A stretch of 18,988 nt of DNA, from positions 1 through 18,988 of the forward strand of contig CALJGH010000019.1 in NCBI GenBank assembly GCA_938073925.1, read 5' to 3'. The notes beneath the pieces were generated by a model. The model did no database searches. It worked only from the letters and a program-made list of their open reading frames with translations, and had not been told where the DNA came from. The DNA is from an uncultured Nitrospinaceae bacterium. Lineage in GTDB: Bacteria > Nitrospinota > Nitrospinia > Nitrospinales > VA-1. The first letter of the stretch is position 1, and the number at the start of each line of letters is the position of its first letter. Positions 1 through 7,930 of the stretch are shown here, piece after piece. A program made the translations under genes and the position numbers.

Positions 1-1030
1 GTATGGGTTCAGTCCTCATGTATCCCAACTTGATAAAGGGCTGGAGTTATTCTCAGAGTTTTTCTCCTCCCCCACTTTTCCTGAGATTGAAATAGAACGG
101 GGAATTATTCTTGAGGAATATTTTGAAGAGCTCAACGAAGATGGGGTGAACATTGATATAAATAATCAGGCTTGCAAACTTCTATATCCTGAAACTCCTA
201 TGGCGTGGCCAACGATTGGCACGGAAGAAACAATCAAGAACATTCAAACAGAAATGTTGAAAGAATATTTTGATAGACATTATGTGCCGGGGAATATGGT
301 GTTGGCATTTGCGGGTCCGATTGACCATGCTGAGGTTATTGATCTTTCCAAAAAATATTTCTCTGTTCTGAAAAATGGAAGTGAGCCTTTTTCAAAAAAT
401 CATTTTATTGAAAGTATCTCGGAAGAGCAGAAAAGTCCGGGACTTCATTTTCAAGAAGATTCTGACAGCCAGATAGAACTGCAGGTTTGTTTTCGTTCTT
501 GTTCCTACAATGATCCTGATTATCTTGTTTTAGCTTTAATAAGTCGGGTTTTTGATGATGGCTTCACATCAAGACTGCAAAGGGTATTGCGAGAAGAGCG
601 TGGGTTGGTTTATTCCGTTGAATGCCGAGCTACGAGCATGTCTGATCTTGGCACTATGGATTTTGATGTTACCGTACGTCCAGAAAAAGTGGTGGAGGTG
701 ACGCGTATCCTGCTCAAGGAAATAACAACATTTGTCAAGGAGGGGCCAACCGAAAGCGAATTGGCTCATATCAAGAAAAGGTATTTTTTTGATCTCGACT
801 CCGAACTGGACGATCCTTATAAGCAGGTGGTCCGCTATGCCTTCCCGCATCTTTATTCCAGTGAAATGTCGTTGGAGGAAGAAAGAGAGTTAATAGAATC
901 TATTACAGCAAAAAAAATGCTGGAAGTTGCTGAAAAAGTTTTTGAGGCAAAAAATCTCAACCTTATTTTGGTAGGTCCTTATACCAGTGAATTAAAGTCT
1001 CGACTTGAAGGATTGATCCACCAATTCTAA
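1..1030 (+). CDS. M16 family zinc metallopeptidase-like protein, 5' end outside the window
   Basis: This is the 3' part of an M16 (insulinase/processing-peptidase-like) gene. The open frame runs in from the left edge, with its first full codon at base 2. The GTG at 146 is therefore internal and not the start. The visible part begins with Y-G-F-S-P-H and continues with an ERGIILEE segment (about bases 95-118), the usual M16 region carrying the third zinc-ligand glutamate. The second domain contains LREERGLVYS (bases 587-616), the Arg/Tyr substrate-binding motif of the family. The catalytic HxxEH motif would lie upstream of the window, so I cannot tell whether the enzyme is active or an inactive partner subunit. 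The length seen fits a typical bacterial M16B protein of about 400 aa. The haem-lipoprotein gene follows after only 8 bp, so co-transcription is likely. The family assignment is firm; the substrate is unknown. Confidence 0.88.
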   Translation, partial: YGFSPHVSQLDKGLELFSEFFSSPTFPEIEIERGIILEEYFEELNEDGVNIDINNQACKLLYPETPMAWPTIGTEETIKNIQTEMLKEYFDRHYVPGNMVLAFAGPIDHAEVIDLSKKYFSVLKNGSEPFSKNHFIESISEEQKSPGLHFQEDSDSQIELQVCFRSCSYNDPDYLVLALISRVFDDGFTSRLQRVLREERGLVYSVECRATSMSDLGTMDFDVTVRPEKVVEVTRILLKEITTFVKEGPTESELAHIKKRYFFDLDSELDDPYKQVVRYAFPHLYSSEMSLEEERELIESITAKKMLEVAEKVFEAKNLNLILVGPYTSELKSRLEGLIHQF

Positions 1031-1038
1031 TTCCCGAT

Positions 1039-1806
1039 ATGTGTTTTAAATTATTTTATTCCCTGACTTTGAGTTCAATTCTTTTGTTTGGCGGTTGTTC
1101 TGCAAATATTGAAGGATGCTTGGAAGAAGGCAGTTGCGGTCCCGCAATAAGTGTTGCCAACCTAGATGGGAATTTACCTGAAGATCCATATGATCCCTTC
1201 TGGGACTCAAAAGAAGCGCCCGTCTCCATCAATATTGAACTTGGGCCGCAGATGATTACTAATCCCAAGTGGCCGAATCCTTCTACCCGACAGGTTTTGA
1301 TTAGAGCTGTTAAAAACATTGATGAGTTAGTGGTGCTACTTGAATGGGAAGATATTACTCGGGACGGTAACTTTGATCATTCTTCTTTGTACGTTGACCG
1401 AGCGGCTATTATGTTCCCAGTTGAACCTAGCAAAGAGGCTCCTTCAGTAACGATGGGGGAATCTGGAATGCCTGTGAATATCTGGCAATGGAAATCCATT
1501 GGCGGTGAAAAGGGCCAACCGGGAGTTAGAAAAAAAAACAAGTTGGCTTATCAAACAGTTGAAGACCTGAATGCCGAAGGATATAGCACGCTGACTTATC
1601 AGTCTCAGCAAGATGTTAAAGGGACTGCATTATGGAAGGACAATAAGTGGCGTTTGATATTTAAACGCGATCTTGTTAATAGTGATTCTAATGATGTTCA
1701 ATTCGGGCAATCTGCTCTAATGGCGGTAGCGGTATGGAATGGTTCCAACAGGGAATTGAATGGACAAAAAGGAATAGCAGGCTGGATGCTTTTGAAAATT
1801 AGTTAA
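1039..1806 (+). CDS. Lipoprotein with ethylbenzene-dehydrogenase-type haem-b-binding domain
   Basis: This 255-aa protein has a lipoprotein signal: a short hydrophobic segment ending LFGGC, with C20 as the predicted lipidated cysteine. The rest resembles the haem-binding gamma subunit of type II DMSO-reductase-family enzymes (ethylbenzene, selenate, chlorate and dimethylsulfide dehydrogenase types; nitrite oxidoreductase candidates). Recognisable parts are LLEWEDITRDG (about 100-110), VDRAAIMFPV (119-128), TMGESGMPVNIWQWK (138-152), AVWNGSN (231-237) and NGQKGIAGW (241-249). By family analogy M139 and K244 are candidate axial haem ligands; this was not checked by alignment. No catalytic molybdenum subunit or iron-sulfur subunit is encoded nearby, so it is either an orphan electron carrier or a subunit of a complex encoded elsewhere. 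No clear Shine-Dalgarno precedes the ATG. The last 8 bases overlap the convergent minus-strand gene. Confidence 0.72.
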   Translation: MCFKLFYSLTLSSILLFGGCSANIEGCLEEGSCGPAISVANLDGNLPEDPYDPFWDSKEAPVSINIELGPQMITNPKWPNPSTRQVLIRAVKNIDELVVLLEWEDITRDGNFDHSSLYVDRAAIMFPVEPSKEAPSVTMGESGMPVNIWQWKSIGGEKGQPGVRKKNKLAYQTVEDLNAEGYSTLTYQSQQDVKGTALWKDNKWRLIFKRDLVNSDSNDVQFGQSALMAVAVWNGSNRELNGQKGIAGWMLLKIS

Positions 1807-2749
1807 GCGAATTAACCTCCCCGTATTTTTTTTCTAGATTTGTTTGAAATTTTTTCCATGGGGCCTGCAAGGTTGGCACTAGTTTTTCTTTTAATTCGTC
1901 TGGAACAAAATTTATTTTATCGATAGGCCAGTCCTCCACATTCCTCACATCCAGGTTTTCCTTTTTGTAGGGCTCCAGCAAAGCTTCTTCAAAGCCATAA
2001 ACTAGCGCAGATGAGTAAACGCGGTGGTATTGTTCTTCTATGCTTTCCTCTGAATGCATCCCATTTATAAACTCGTCAAATAGGTTCTGGATAATGGGTT
2101 CGGCGTGTTCAACGAAATCAGGAGTCAAAGCGGCACGCAAAGTGACGTAGGTAATCAAAACATCCTGTAGGAGAAACTTTAACTCCGAGCTGTCTTTTTT
2201 TATCGGACGAATATTAATATTAAGAAGTTCCTTCAATACTTTTATGTTACGAATCATATCGTAGATGATCGACTCTTCCCAGCTTGCCTGATTCCAAACA
2301 AAAAATGCTCGTACAAAAGTTGCCCGTTTTTGGGTGTCCCACATTTGTAGTGCTGTAGTCGGGCGTATTTTGTTGGAGTAAGGAATGATTTCACCCCACT
2401 TTGGATCAACCAGATTCAAACCATAGCGCCCAAAAACCTCTGCGAAACTCTCTTGATAAAGATCCATAAGTTTTTCAAAATTTTCTTTTTCATCAAGAGG
2501 GCTATTCTGAGGGAGACTGACAATCGAGTAAAGACGAACAACATTGGTTTTAGCTTCACCATCATCCAAAGCAACCATATAAGAACCGCCCCACATTCCC
2601 GCTGTAATGGGTATGTCCAGATTATATTTTTCCTTCATCTGGGTAGAGTTATGAGCGGCAATCTCTTTGAAAAGATTGTGAAGGTAATAGAGATTAACCC
2701 GGTTATTTTGGGGGTAAAGGTTTCCTGGTAAAATTTTGTAACTCGCCAT
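1799..2749 (-). CDS. Unrecognised 316-aa protein
   Basis: I do not recognise this protein. It has no signal peptide and no obvious membrane segment, and I see no cysteine in it. It reads as a mixed alpha/beta soluble protein with aromatic-rich stretches: MWGGSYMVAL near residue 52, TALQMWDTQKRATFVRAFFVWNQASWEES in the middle third, and a charged helical C-terminal half ending KKYGEVNSLN. Codon use and the unbroken frame suggest a real gene. The ATG at 2749 has no visible Shine-Dalgarno. Its 3' end overlaps the convergent lipoprotein gene by 8 bp. It follows ilvD on the same strand after a 145-bp gap without a convincing promoter, so it may be read from the ilvD transcript or on its own. Confidence 0.7.
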   Translation of the reverse strand: MASYKILPGNLYPQNNRVNLYYLHNLFKEIAAHNSTQMKEKYNLDIPITAGMWGGSYMVALDDGEAKTNVVRLYSIVSLPQNSPLDEKENFEKLMDLYQESFAEVFGRYGLNLVDPKWGEIIPYSNKIRPTTALQMWDTQKRATFVRAFFVWNQASWEESIIYDMIRNIKVLKELLNINIRPIKKDSSELKFLLQDVLITYVTLRAALTPDFVEHAEPIIQNLFDEFINGMHSEESIEEQYHRVYSSALVYGFEEALLEPYKKENLDVRNVEDWPIDKINFVPDELKEKLVPTLQAPWKKFQTNLEKKYGEVNSLN

Positions 2750-2894
2750 GGCACAGGGAGTCGAGCCGGGAAGGAAATAGGAACTCCCCTAGCAGACTTG
2801 ATCTAATACAGGATTAATGATTCAGTAGTAGAGCGATTAGTGGTTGAGTTCTAGCAGCTTGAGCTATTTTCGTTTGCACTGACCGTATATAGAT
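2750..2894. other. Intergenic gap between ilvD and the 316-aa gene
   Basis: This 145-bp gap lies downstream of ilvD on the minus strand. A short imperfect inverted repeat (TAGC...GCTA, about 2855-2869) is present, but no T-run follows it, so no intrinsic terminator can be called. No promoter with recognisable -35 and -10 boxes was found for the 316-aa gene. Confidence 0.4.
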
Positions 2895-4577
2895 CTAATC
2901 TGTAACGGCACCCTTACTGGCGGAGCTAACGAGCTTAGCGTATTTAGCTAATACTCCATTTTTATATGGACTCTCTTTTGGTTTGAAATCTTTTCTTCTA
3001 TTATCTAACTCTTCATCTGTTAGTTTAACATCCAATCGATTATGCTCTATGTCAATATTGATAGTATCGCCATCTCTTACTAATGCCAGATTTCCACCTG
3101 TCTGAGCTTCTGGGGCAATATGTCCTATAACAATGCCATAGGTCCCGCCAGAGAATCGTCCATCGGTGATCAATGCTACTTTGTCGCCCAGTCCTTTTCC
3201 GACGATGGCGGCTGTGGGGGCTAACATCTCGCGCATTCCTGGACCGCCTTTGGGTCCTTCAAAACGAATAACGATCACATCCCCCTCTTTGATTCGGTCA
3301 TCTAGAATAGCATCAAGGCATTCTTCTTCCGAATCGAAGCATTTGGCCGAGCCACTTATATTTCGAGTTTTCACTCCCGATACTTTTGCGAGCGCACCCT
3401 CCTGACAAAGGTTACCTTTTAAAACAACCAAATGTCCTTCGGTGTACTTGGGTTTGTCGATAGGGAGTATGACATTTTGACTTGCAGGTGGATTGTCGGG
3501 AATATCTTTTAAATTTTCAGCAACGGTTTTTCCGGTGACGGTGAGACAATCGCCATAAATCATTCCAGCATTCAACATCATTTTCATGACCTGTGGAATA
3601 CCACCCGCATGATGCAAGTCAACGGCAACATATTCACCCGAAGGTTTCAAATCGCAGAACAACGGAATCTTTTTGCGAATGGATTCGAAATCATCAATGG
3701 TCAGCTCTACGTCAGCTGAATACGCGATAGCTAACAAATGCAATACTGCATTGGTAGAACCACCAATTGCCATGATAACAGCGATCGCATTTTCGAATGC
3801 TTTTCGAGTCATGATATCTCTTGGCAGGATATTGTGTTTTATCATCTGCATGAGTGTTTCCGAGCAGAGGCCGGTATTGAGTTCTTTTTCTTTATCTTCG
3901 TTTGCCATGGTAGAGCTATAAGGCAAGCTCATGCCCATTGCTTCAAAGGCCGATGACATGGTGTTAGCCGTATACATTCCACCGCACGAGCCGAATCCCG
4001 GGCAGGCATGTTTCTCTATTTCAGTAAGTTGATTCTCGTCGATGGTTCCTGCACCAAATTGCCCTACCGCTTCAAAAACACTGACTACGGTCAGGTCTTT
4101 TCCATCCAGATGTCCGGGTTTAATGGTTCCACCGTAAACAAATATGGATGGGATATTAAGTCGGGCCATGGCGATCATGGCGCCTGGCATATTTTTGTCG
4201 CAACCGCCAATGCAGATGACTGCATCCATGCTGGCGCCACGGCAAACAGTTTCGATGGAGTCGGCAATGACATCGCGGCTAACGAGAGAACATTTCATAC
4301 CTTCTGTTCCCATCGAGATACCATCGCTGATGGTAATAGTGCCAAACGTTTGAGGCATACCCCCCTCTTTGCGAATTTGAGCGGCAGCAATATCGGCAAG
4401 TTTACCAAGCCCAGCGTTGCAGGGAGTGATATCACTTTGGCCATTTGCTACACCTACAATGGGTTTTTGAAAGTCATCATCGGAAAACCCGACGGCACGT
4501 AGCATAGCCCGGTTGGGGGCTCGTCTGTTCCCCTGGGTTACAACCTGACTTTTAGAATTTAACGATTTAGATGACAT
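2895..4577 (-). CDS. ilvD: Dihydroxy-acid dehydratase IlvD
   Basis: IlvD dehydrates 2,3-dihydroxy-isovalerate and 2,3-dihydroxy-3-methylvalerate to the 2-keto acids, the third shared step of valine and isoleucine synthesis, in the cytoplasm. The 560-aa length is typical. The iron-sulfur cysteines are C53 (DITPCNAGL), C126 (GGCDKNMPG) and C198 (FGSCGGMYTANT). K128, next to the CDK motif, is the family's carbamylated Mg-binding lysine. Other signatures are EGPKGGPGMREM and GRFSGGTYGIVIGHIAPEA near the C terminus. The start is well supported: GAGGAG lies 5 nt before the ATG. The gene follows the radical SAM gene after 55 bp, where a TATAAT box (minus strand, 4625-4620) occurs without a good -35. 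No other branched-chain amino-acid gene is in the window. Confidence 0.97.
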   Translation of the reverse strand: MSSKSLNSKSQVVTQGNRRAPNRAMLRAVGFSDDDFQKPIVGVANGQSDITPCNAGLGKLADIAAAQIRKEGGMPQTFGTITISDGISMGTEGMKCSLVSRDVIADSIETVCRGASMDAVICIGGCDKNMPGAMIAMARLNIPSIFVYGGTIKPGHLDGKDLTVVSVFEAVGQFGAGTIDENQLTEIEKHACPGFGSCGGMYTANTMSSAFEAMGMSLPYSSTMANEDKEKELNTGLCSETLMQMIKHNILPRDIMTRKAFENAIAVIMAIGGSTNAVLHLLAIAYSADVELTIDDFESIRKKIPLFCDLKPSGEYVAVDLHHAGGIPQVMKMMLNAGMIYGDCLTVTGKTVAENLKDIPDNPPASQNVILPIDKPKYTEGHLVVLKGNLCQEGALAKVSGVKTRNISGSAKCFDSEEECLDAILDDRIKEGDVIVIRFEGPKGGPGMREMLAPTAAIVGKGLGDKVALITDGRFSGGTYGIVIGHIAPEAQTGGNLALVRDGDTINIDIEHNRLDVKLTDEELDNRRKDFKPKESPYKNGVLAKYAKLVSSASKGAVTD

Positions 4578-4619
4578 AAAAACTCCTCAACTCAAAAAGC
4601 CTTGTATTTATATTAGATG

Positions 4620-4625
4620 ATTATA
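4620..4625 (-). promoter_or_regulatory. Possible -10 box upstream of ilvD
   Basis: A perfect TATAAT is read on the minus strand, about 43 bp before the ilvD ATG, straddling the gap next to the end of the radical SAM gene. No TTGACA-like -35 sits 16-18 bp upstream and there is no extended TG motif. It is only a weak promoter candidate. Confidence 0.3.
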
Positions 4626-4632
4626 AGCCGGA

Positions 4633-6270
4633 TTATATTCCAGGCTCTTCGATTCGATTCAATGCGGGACGATGGAAATATCCGCCACCGTTATTGGAAT
4701 GCGAGATGGCGTAGTATACAGGATGTTCCATTGATTTTAAAAGGGCCTCGGAGCCGGAAATTTCAATTTTATGTTGAAAGGGAATGATCGGGGTTTTTCG
4801 GTCTTGTTTCCAGGTTTTACCAGAGAAAATAGACTTCTCTGCCAAGAAGCCGGGGAGTCGATAGGCGCGCTGGGAATACAGATAGTCGAGTTTTAGCAGA
4901 TCCTTGTCCTCACTTGCTAGGGCGGGGAAGAACGTTTCCTGAAAAATTTGGTATTGTCGATCCAGTGCTACCGGATTCATGAATAGGTCTCTCGACTCGT
5001 GATACTCCAATAATTGATCGAATACTGCGACTGCATCCATTTTTTGTAAAAGATAAGAAATGGAAAATCGAAAACGTTTTGAATTATAAAATCGGTCAAA
5101 AATATCAGCAAACTTTTTTAGATAGTCGATCTCATCAGCACTAAGGTCTTTATTTGAAATCAATTCATAAGGCGGTGTGGATTGATATTGGTATTCATGA
5201 GAAGAAATGGAATCTTTTATCGGAGCGCCCGGAAGAAACTTTAGGAATCCAAGCTGCAACTCATGCGGACGAAGTGAAAGCACTTCTCTGAATGAGTTTA
5301 ATATTTTCTCAATATTTTCCCCGGGAAGACCAAAAATAAGATCGCAATGAAAATGAATACGATCTTGGACCAGCAACTTTTTAATGGTGTTGAATAGCTT
5401 CTGATTATTTTGTTTTCTCTGGATACTTTCCTGCACTGTTTCATCGGTGGTTTGAATACCTATTTCAAACTGAAACATTCCCGGTGGAACGGTTTCCAGA
5501 AAATTTAAAATATCGGGGGTGAGAATATCACCAACCACTTCAAAGTGAAACTCGGGGCCTTCGAACTGCGAGAGCCATTCCATAAGAGCTTTCATACGCC
5601 CGGGTTTTAGATTAAAGGTGCGGTCGACGAATTTGAATTTTTGAATCCCTGCATCAATTAGTTTTTTTATTTGGTCGTATACGATTTCATCATCAAAGTA
5701 ACGCACGGTTTTATCAAGAGCAGAAAGACAAAATGAGCAAAGGTAGGGGCAACCTCGCGATGTTTCAAAATATACGATGCGGTTTTTAAGTTGTGGGTAA
5801 TCTTCTTCGATATATGCGGGAGCGAGATCAGGAAGATCCGACCCGTAAGTTTTCCAGCGATTCAAAACCTCCTCGGAGGGGAGACCTCCCTGATCGATTA
5901 TCTGGAGATACTCCAACCATTTTTTTTCCCCTTCGCCAGAAATCACAGGGCACTCTATAGAAGTTTCTGTTTCAAACGATACCTCGGGTCCGCCAATAAC
6001 GATTTTTAAATTCGGATTTTGCTTTTGGAGTCGTTCGATGAGTTCGAAGCTTTGACTTCGATTCCAGATGTAAATACCAATTCCCAAAATATCGGGTTTG
6101 AGTTTCTGAATTTCGGAAGCAATTTTCCAAACCGGTTGGTTGATGACAAACTCTTTAATCCAAACATTCTTGTGTCCAGCATTTCGTGCCGCATTCCTGA
6201 GATACCTCAGGCTCAAAGATGAGTGAATAAATTTGGCATTTAATGTTACCAACCCTATCGAACGTTGCAA
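4633..6270 (-). CDS. B12-binding radical SAM protein with DUF4080-like C-terminal region
   Basis: This 545-aa protein has an N-terminal Rossmann-like B12-binding-type domain (about 1-125, with LGIGIYIWN and IVIGGPEVSFE). A radical SAM barrel follows, whose CxxxCxxC cluster motif is C174-C178-C181 in RGCPYLCSFC, with later FGLPGE and FEIGIQTT segments. The last 200 residues match my memory of the DUF4080 extension seen in BchE-like proteins. Such enzymes use SAM and often cobalamin for methylation or rearrangement; the substrate is unknown. The B12 DxHxxG motif is not visible, so binding would be base-off or absent. The start is TTG at 6270, supported by GAGG 6 nt upstream (6280-6277). ilvD lies 55 bp downstream on the same strand, but no functional link is evident. 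Confidence 0.85.
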   Translation of the reverse strand: MQRSIGLVTLNAKFIHSSLSLRYLRNAARNAGHKNVWIKEFVINQPVWKIASEIQKLKPDILGIGIYIWNRSQSFELIERLQKQNPNLKIVIGGPEVSFETETSIECPVISGEGEKKWLEYLQIIDQGGLPSEEVLNRWKTYGSDLPDLAPAYIEEDYPQLKNRIVYFETSRGCPYLCSFCLSALDKTVRYFDDEIVYDQIKKLIDAGIQKFKFVDRTFNLKPGRMKALMEWLSQFEGPEFHFEVVGDILTPDILNFLETVPPGMFQFEIGIQTTDETVQESIQRKQNNQKLFNTIKKLLVQDRIHFHCDLIFGLPGENIEKILNSFREVLSLRPHELQLGFLKFLPGAPIKDSISSHEYQYQSTPPYELISNKDLSADEIDYLKKFADIFDRFYNSKRFRFSISYLLQKMDAVAVFDQLLEYHESRDLFMNPVALDRQYQIFQETFFPALASEDKDLLKLDYLYSQRAYRLPGFLAEKSIFSGKTWKQDRKTPIIPFQHKIEISGSEALLKSMEHPVYYAISHSNNGGGYFHRPALNRIEEPGI

Positions 6271-6437
6271 TTTTAACCTCAGTTTTATTGATTAAATATC
6301 ATTTTCGCTAAAAAGCGAGAGAATGAAAAGCTTTAATTCTTTTGGCACGACTAGGCCTCGACGAAATATCAATGAAATTATAGTAAAGGGTTTAAATATT
6401 TTTTTGCTTTATGGGGATAGGTCTATAGGGTCCAGCG
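6271..6437. other. Intergenic gap between mutM and the radical SAM gene
   Basis: This 167-bp AT-rich gap holds a TATAAT box on the minus strand (6382-6377) that lacks a clear -35. It also holds a small hairpin TCGCT-AAAA-AGCGA (6305-6318), about 35 bp before the TTG start. Either could belong to the radical SAM gene's promoter or leader, but neither is compelling alone. Confidence 0.35.
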
Positions 6438-6446
6438 TCACGCTGG
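6432..6446 (-). repeat. Perfect inverted repeat with the mutM stop codon in its loop
   Basis: CCAGCG-TGA-CGCTGG is a perfect 6-bp-arm palindrome, and the 3-nt loop is exactly the mutM stop codon. No T-run follows in the direction of transcription (ACCCTATAG), so it is not a classical intrinsic terminator. It could protect the mRNA 3' end or be chance. Confidence 0.5.
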
Positions 6447-7256
6447 TTGGCACAGTTTGCAGAAAAATGTGGAGCGGCCAGTTTGAACAAGGCGCGATAT
6501 AGGCCTAGTGCATTCGGGGCAGGGCTGCCCCTCTTTTCCATATACGGCAAGACTTACGGAAAAATATCCTTGAGATCCATTTAGGTCAAAAAAGTCCCGC
6601 AAAGTAGTGCCGCCTTTGGCAATGCTATTATTGAGAACGTCACGTAGACATTCAATCCATTTTTCCCATTGAACTAAAGTTATTTTTCCTGCCTGTTTTT
6701 GCGGACGAATTCTGGCATGATAAAGTGATTCGCAGGCATAGATATTGCCGACACCTGTAATCTTTTGCGCGTTCATAATAAAAGACTTCATCGGTGCGCG
6801 GCTTTTCCTTGCAAGAATTTTCATCGCCTTCGCAGTCATGTCTGGAGAAAAAGGGTCGCAACCGAGATTGTCAATGAGGGGGTGCTTGCCAGATTCAGGA
6901 ACCCAAGAAATGCTGCCGAAACGTCTGGGATCAATAAAATGCAAATAAGATTTTTGTGCAAATTTGAAAATCACATGCGTGTGTTTTTCCTGTGGCTCTA
7001 TTGTAGCTTGCAATACAACTCTACCACTCATTCCCAGATGCAAGAGCATGGCACCCTTCGGCGTATGAAGCAGAAGGTACTTACCCTTGCGGGTGATATC
7101 CGAAACTTTTTTATTGAGTAATCCCTTATTTAGAAGAGCCTGAGGAATAGGGAAGCGTAGGTCTTTGCGAAAAAATTTAATCTCACTACAAACGTTGTTT
7201 TTAACTAGTGGCAACAGTGCACGACGGAGAGTTTCTACTTCAGGCAGTTCGGGCAT
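6438..7256 (-). CDS. mutM: Formamidopyrimidine-DNA glycosylase (Fpg/MutM)
   Basis: MutM removes oxidised purines such as 8-oxoguanine from DNA and nicks the abasic site (base excision repair). The 272-aa protein has every hallmark: the N terminus MPELPEVET with the P2 nucleophile and E3, a conserved lysine in RKGKYLLL (K59), the HLGMSGR segment, the helix-two-turn-helix region around ITGVGNIYACESL, and a C-terminal zinc finger with C246, C249, C266 and C269. R261 lies in the finger's hairpin tip. It starts 11 bp after grpE, making it the third gene of a probable hrcA-grpE-mutM operon, so repair of oxidised DNA may be co-expressed with heat-shock control. No strong Shine-Dalgarno is visible, but the family N terminus fixes the ATG. 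Confidence 0.97.
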   Translation of the reverse strand: MPELPEVETLRRALLPLVKNNVCSEIKFFRKDLRFPIPQALLNKGLLNKKVSDITRKGKYLLLHTPKGAMLLHLGMSGRVVLQATIEPQEKHTHVIFKFAQKSYLHFIDPRRFGSISWVPESGKHPLIDNLGCDPFSPDMTAKAMKILARKSRAPMKSFIMNAQKITGVGNIYACESLYHARIRPQKQAGKITLVQWEKWIECLRDVLNNSIAKGGTTLRDFFDLNGSQGYFSVSLAVYGKEGQPCPECTRPISRLVQTGRSTFFCKLCQPA

Positions 7257-7267
7257 GAGTGTTGTTA

Positions 7268-7921
7268 CTAGGAATCTTCAGCGTCTTCTTCTTTAGAAGG
7301 CTTTTTAGAGATCACCACTTTGGCAGATCGCAAGATTCTTCCATTTAAAGTGTAGCCTTTAGAATACTCCTGAATCACGGTGTTCTCTTCATGCTCATCG
7401 GACTCCTGCTGGTTTAGCACCTCATGTAGATTAGGGTCGAAGGGTTTTTCTAATGCTTCTATCGGTTCGACTTTCTGGTTTTTGAGAAAGGTGGCGAACT
7501 GTTTTTGGATCATCTCAATACCCTCTTTAAGGCTTTCTAAGGTCGCATTGGGTGCCGACATTGCCCTTTCCATGTTGTCCTCTATCTGCACCAGTTCTTT
7601 AAGCAAACGTTCATTAGCAAACTGGACAAAATCTTCTTTTTCTTTTGCGAGTCGTTTTTTGAAGTTTTCAAGTTCGGCTTTTTCGCGGAGGAAAGTGTCT
7701 TTCTGTTTTAATAATGCTTCATCCTTCAAGCGAACTTCTTCCTGAAGTTGTTCTAGAGGTGTCAGTTCTTTAACTTCCTCTTCTTCCTCAATAGGCTCTT
7801 CTTCATTTTCCAAGTCTATTATCTCTTCAGGTTCTGCTTCGTTTTGATTGCTATCAGTTTCCAAGTCTATTATTTCTTCAGGTTCTGCGTCGTTTTGATT
7901 GCTATCAGTCTTTGTTACCAT
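7268..7921 (-). CDS. grpE: Nucleotide exchange factor GrpE
   Basis: GrpE is the DnaK co-chaperone that drives ADP release. The 217-aa protein has a very acidic N-terminal tail, a long coiled coil (about 60-135, K/E/L-rich), and the C-terminal beta domain with FDPNLHEVL and the family signature GYTLNGRILRSAKVVIS. The tail carries a near-perfect tandem duplication of 17 residues (TDSNQN[D/E]AEPEEIIDLE) encoded by a 51-bp repeat. The gene begins 9 bp after hrcA and is followed by mutM. dnaK and dnaJ, often next to grpE, are not in this window. The ATG at 7921 has no good Shine-Dalgarno at normal spacing (GGGAG lies 14 nt away), so coupling to hrcA is possible. Confidence 0.95.
   Translation of the reverse strand: MVTKTDSNQNDAEPEEIIDLETDSNQNEAEPEEIIDLENEEEPIEEEEEVKELTPLEQLQEEVRLKDEALLKQKDTFLREKAELENFKKRLAKEKEDFVQFANERLLKELVQIEDNMERAMSAPNATLESLKEGIEMIQKQFATFLKNQKVEPIEALEKPFDPNLHEVLNQQESDEHEENTVIQEYSKGYTLNGRILRSAKVVISKKPSKEEDAEDS
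7808..7909 (-). repeat. Two-copy 51-bp tandem repeat in the grpE 5' region
   Basis: The units 7808-7858 and 7859-7909 differ at only two positions by direct comparison. The unit is a multiple of three, so the reading frame is kept and a 17-residue acidic segment is doubled. One difference is silent; the other changes Asp to Glu. This looks like a recent slippage or recombination duplication. Confidence 0.92.
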
Positions 7922-7930
7922 AAAACTTTT

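Noticed and set aside
146..148. GTG as the start of the M16 gene
   Set aside because: The frame continues upstream to the window edge with clear M16 sequence (ERGIILEE), so this codon is internal.
2750..2790. tRNA-like piece (GGCTCGACTCC then TGTGCCA) on the minus strand
   Set aside because: It recalls a T-arm and CCA end, but the stem does not pair and no acceptor, D or anticodon arm lies upstream.
4008..4502. A 164-codon open frame on the plus strand inside ilvD
   Set aside because: It lies wholly antisense to a certain ilvD gene, has no family resemblance and no ribosome site; it is a by-product of ilvD codon use.
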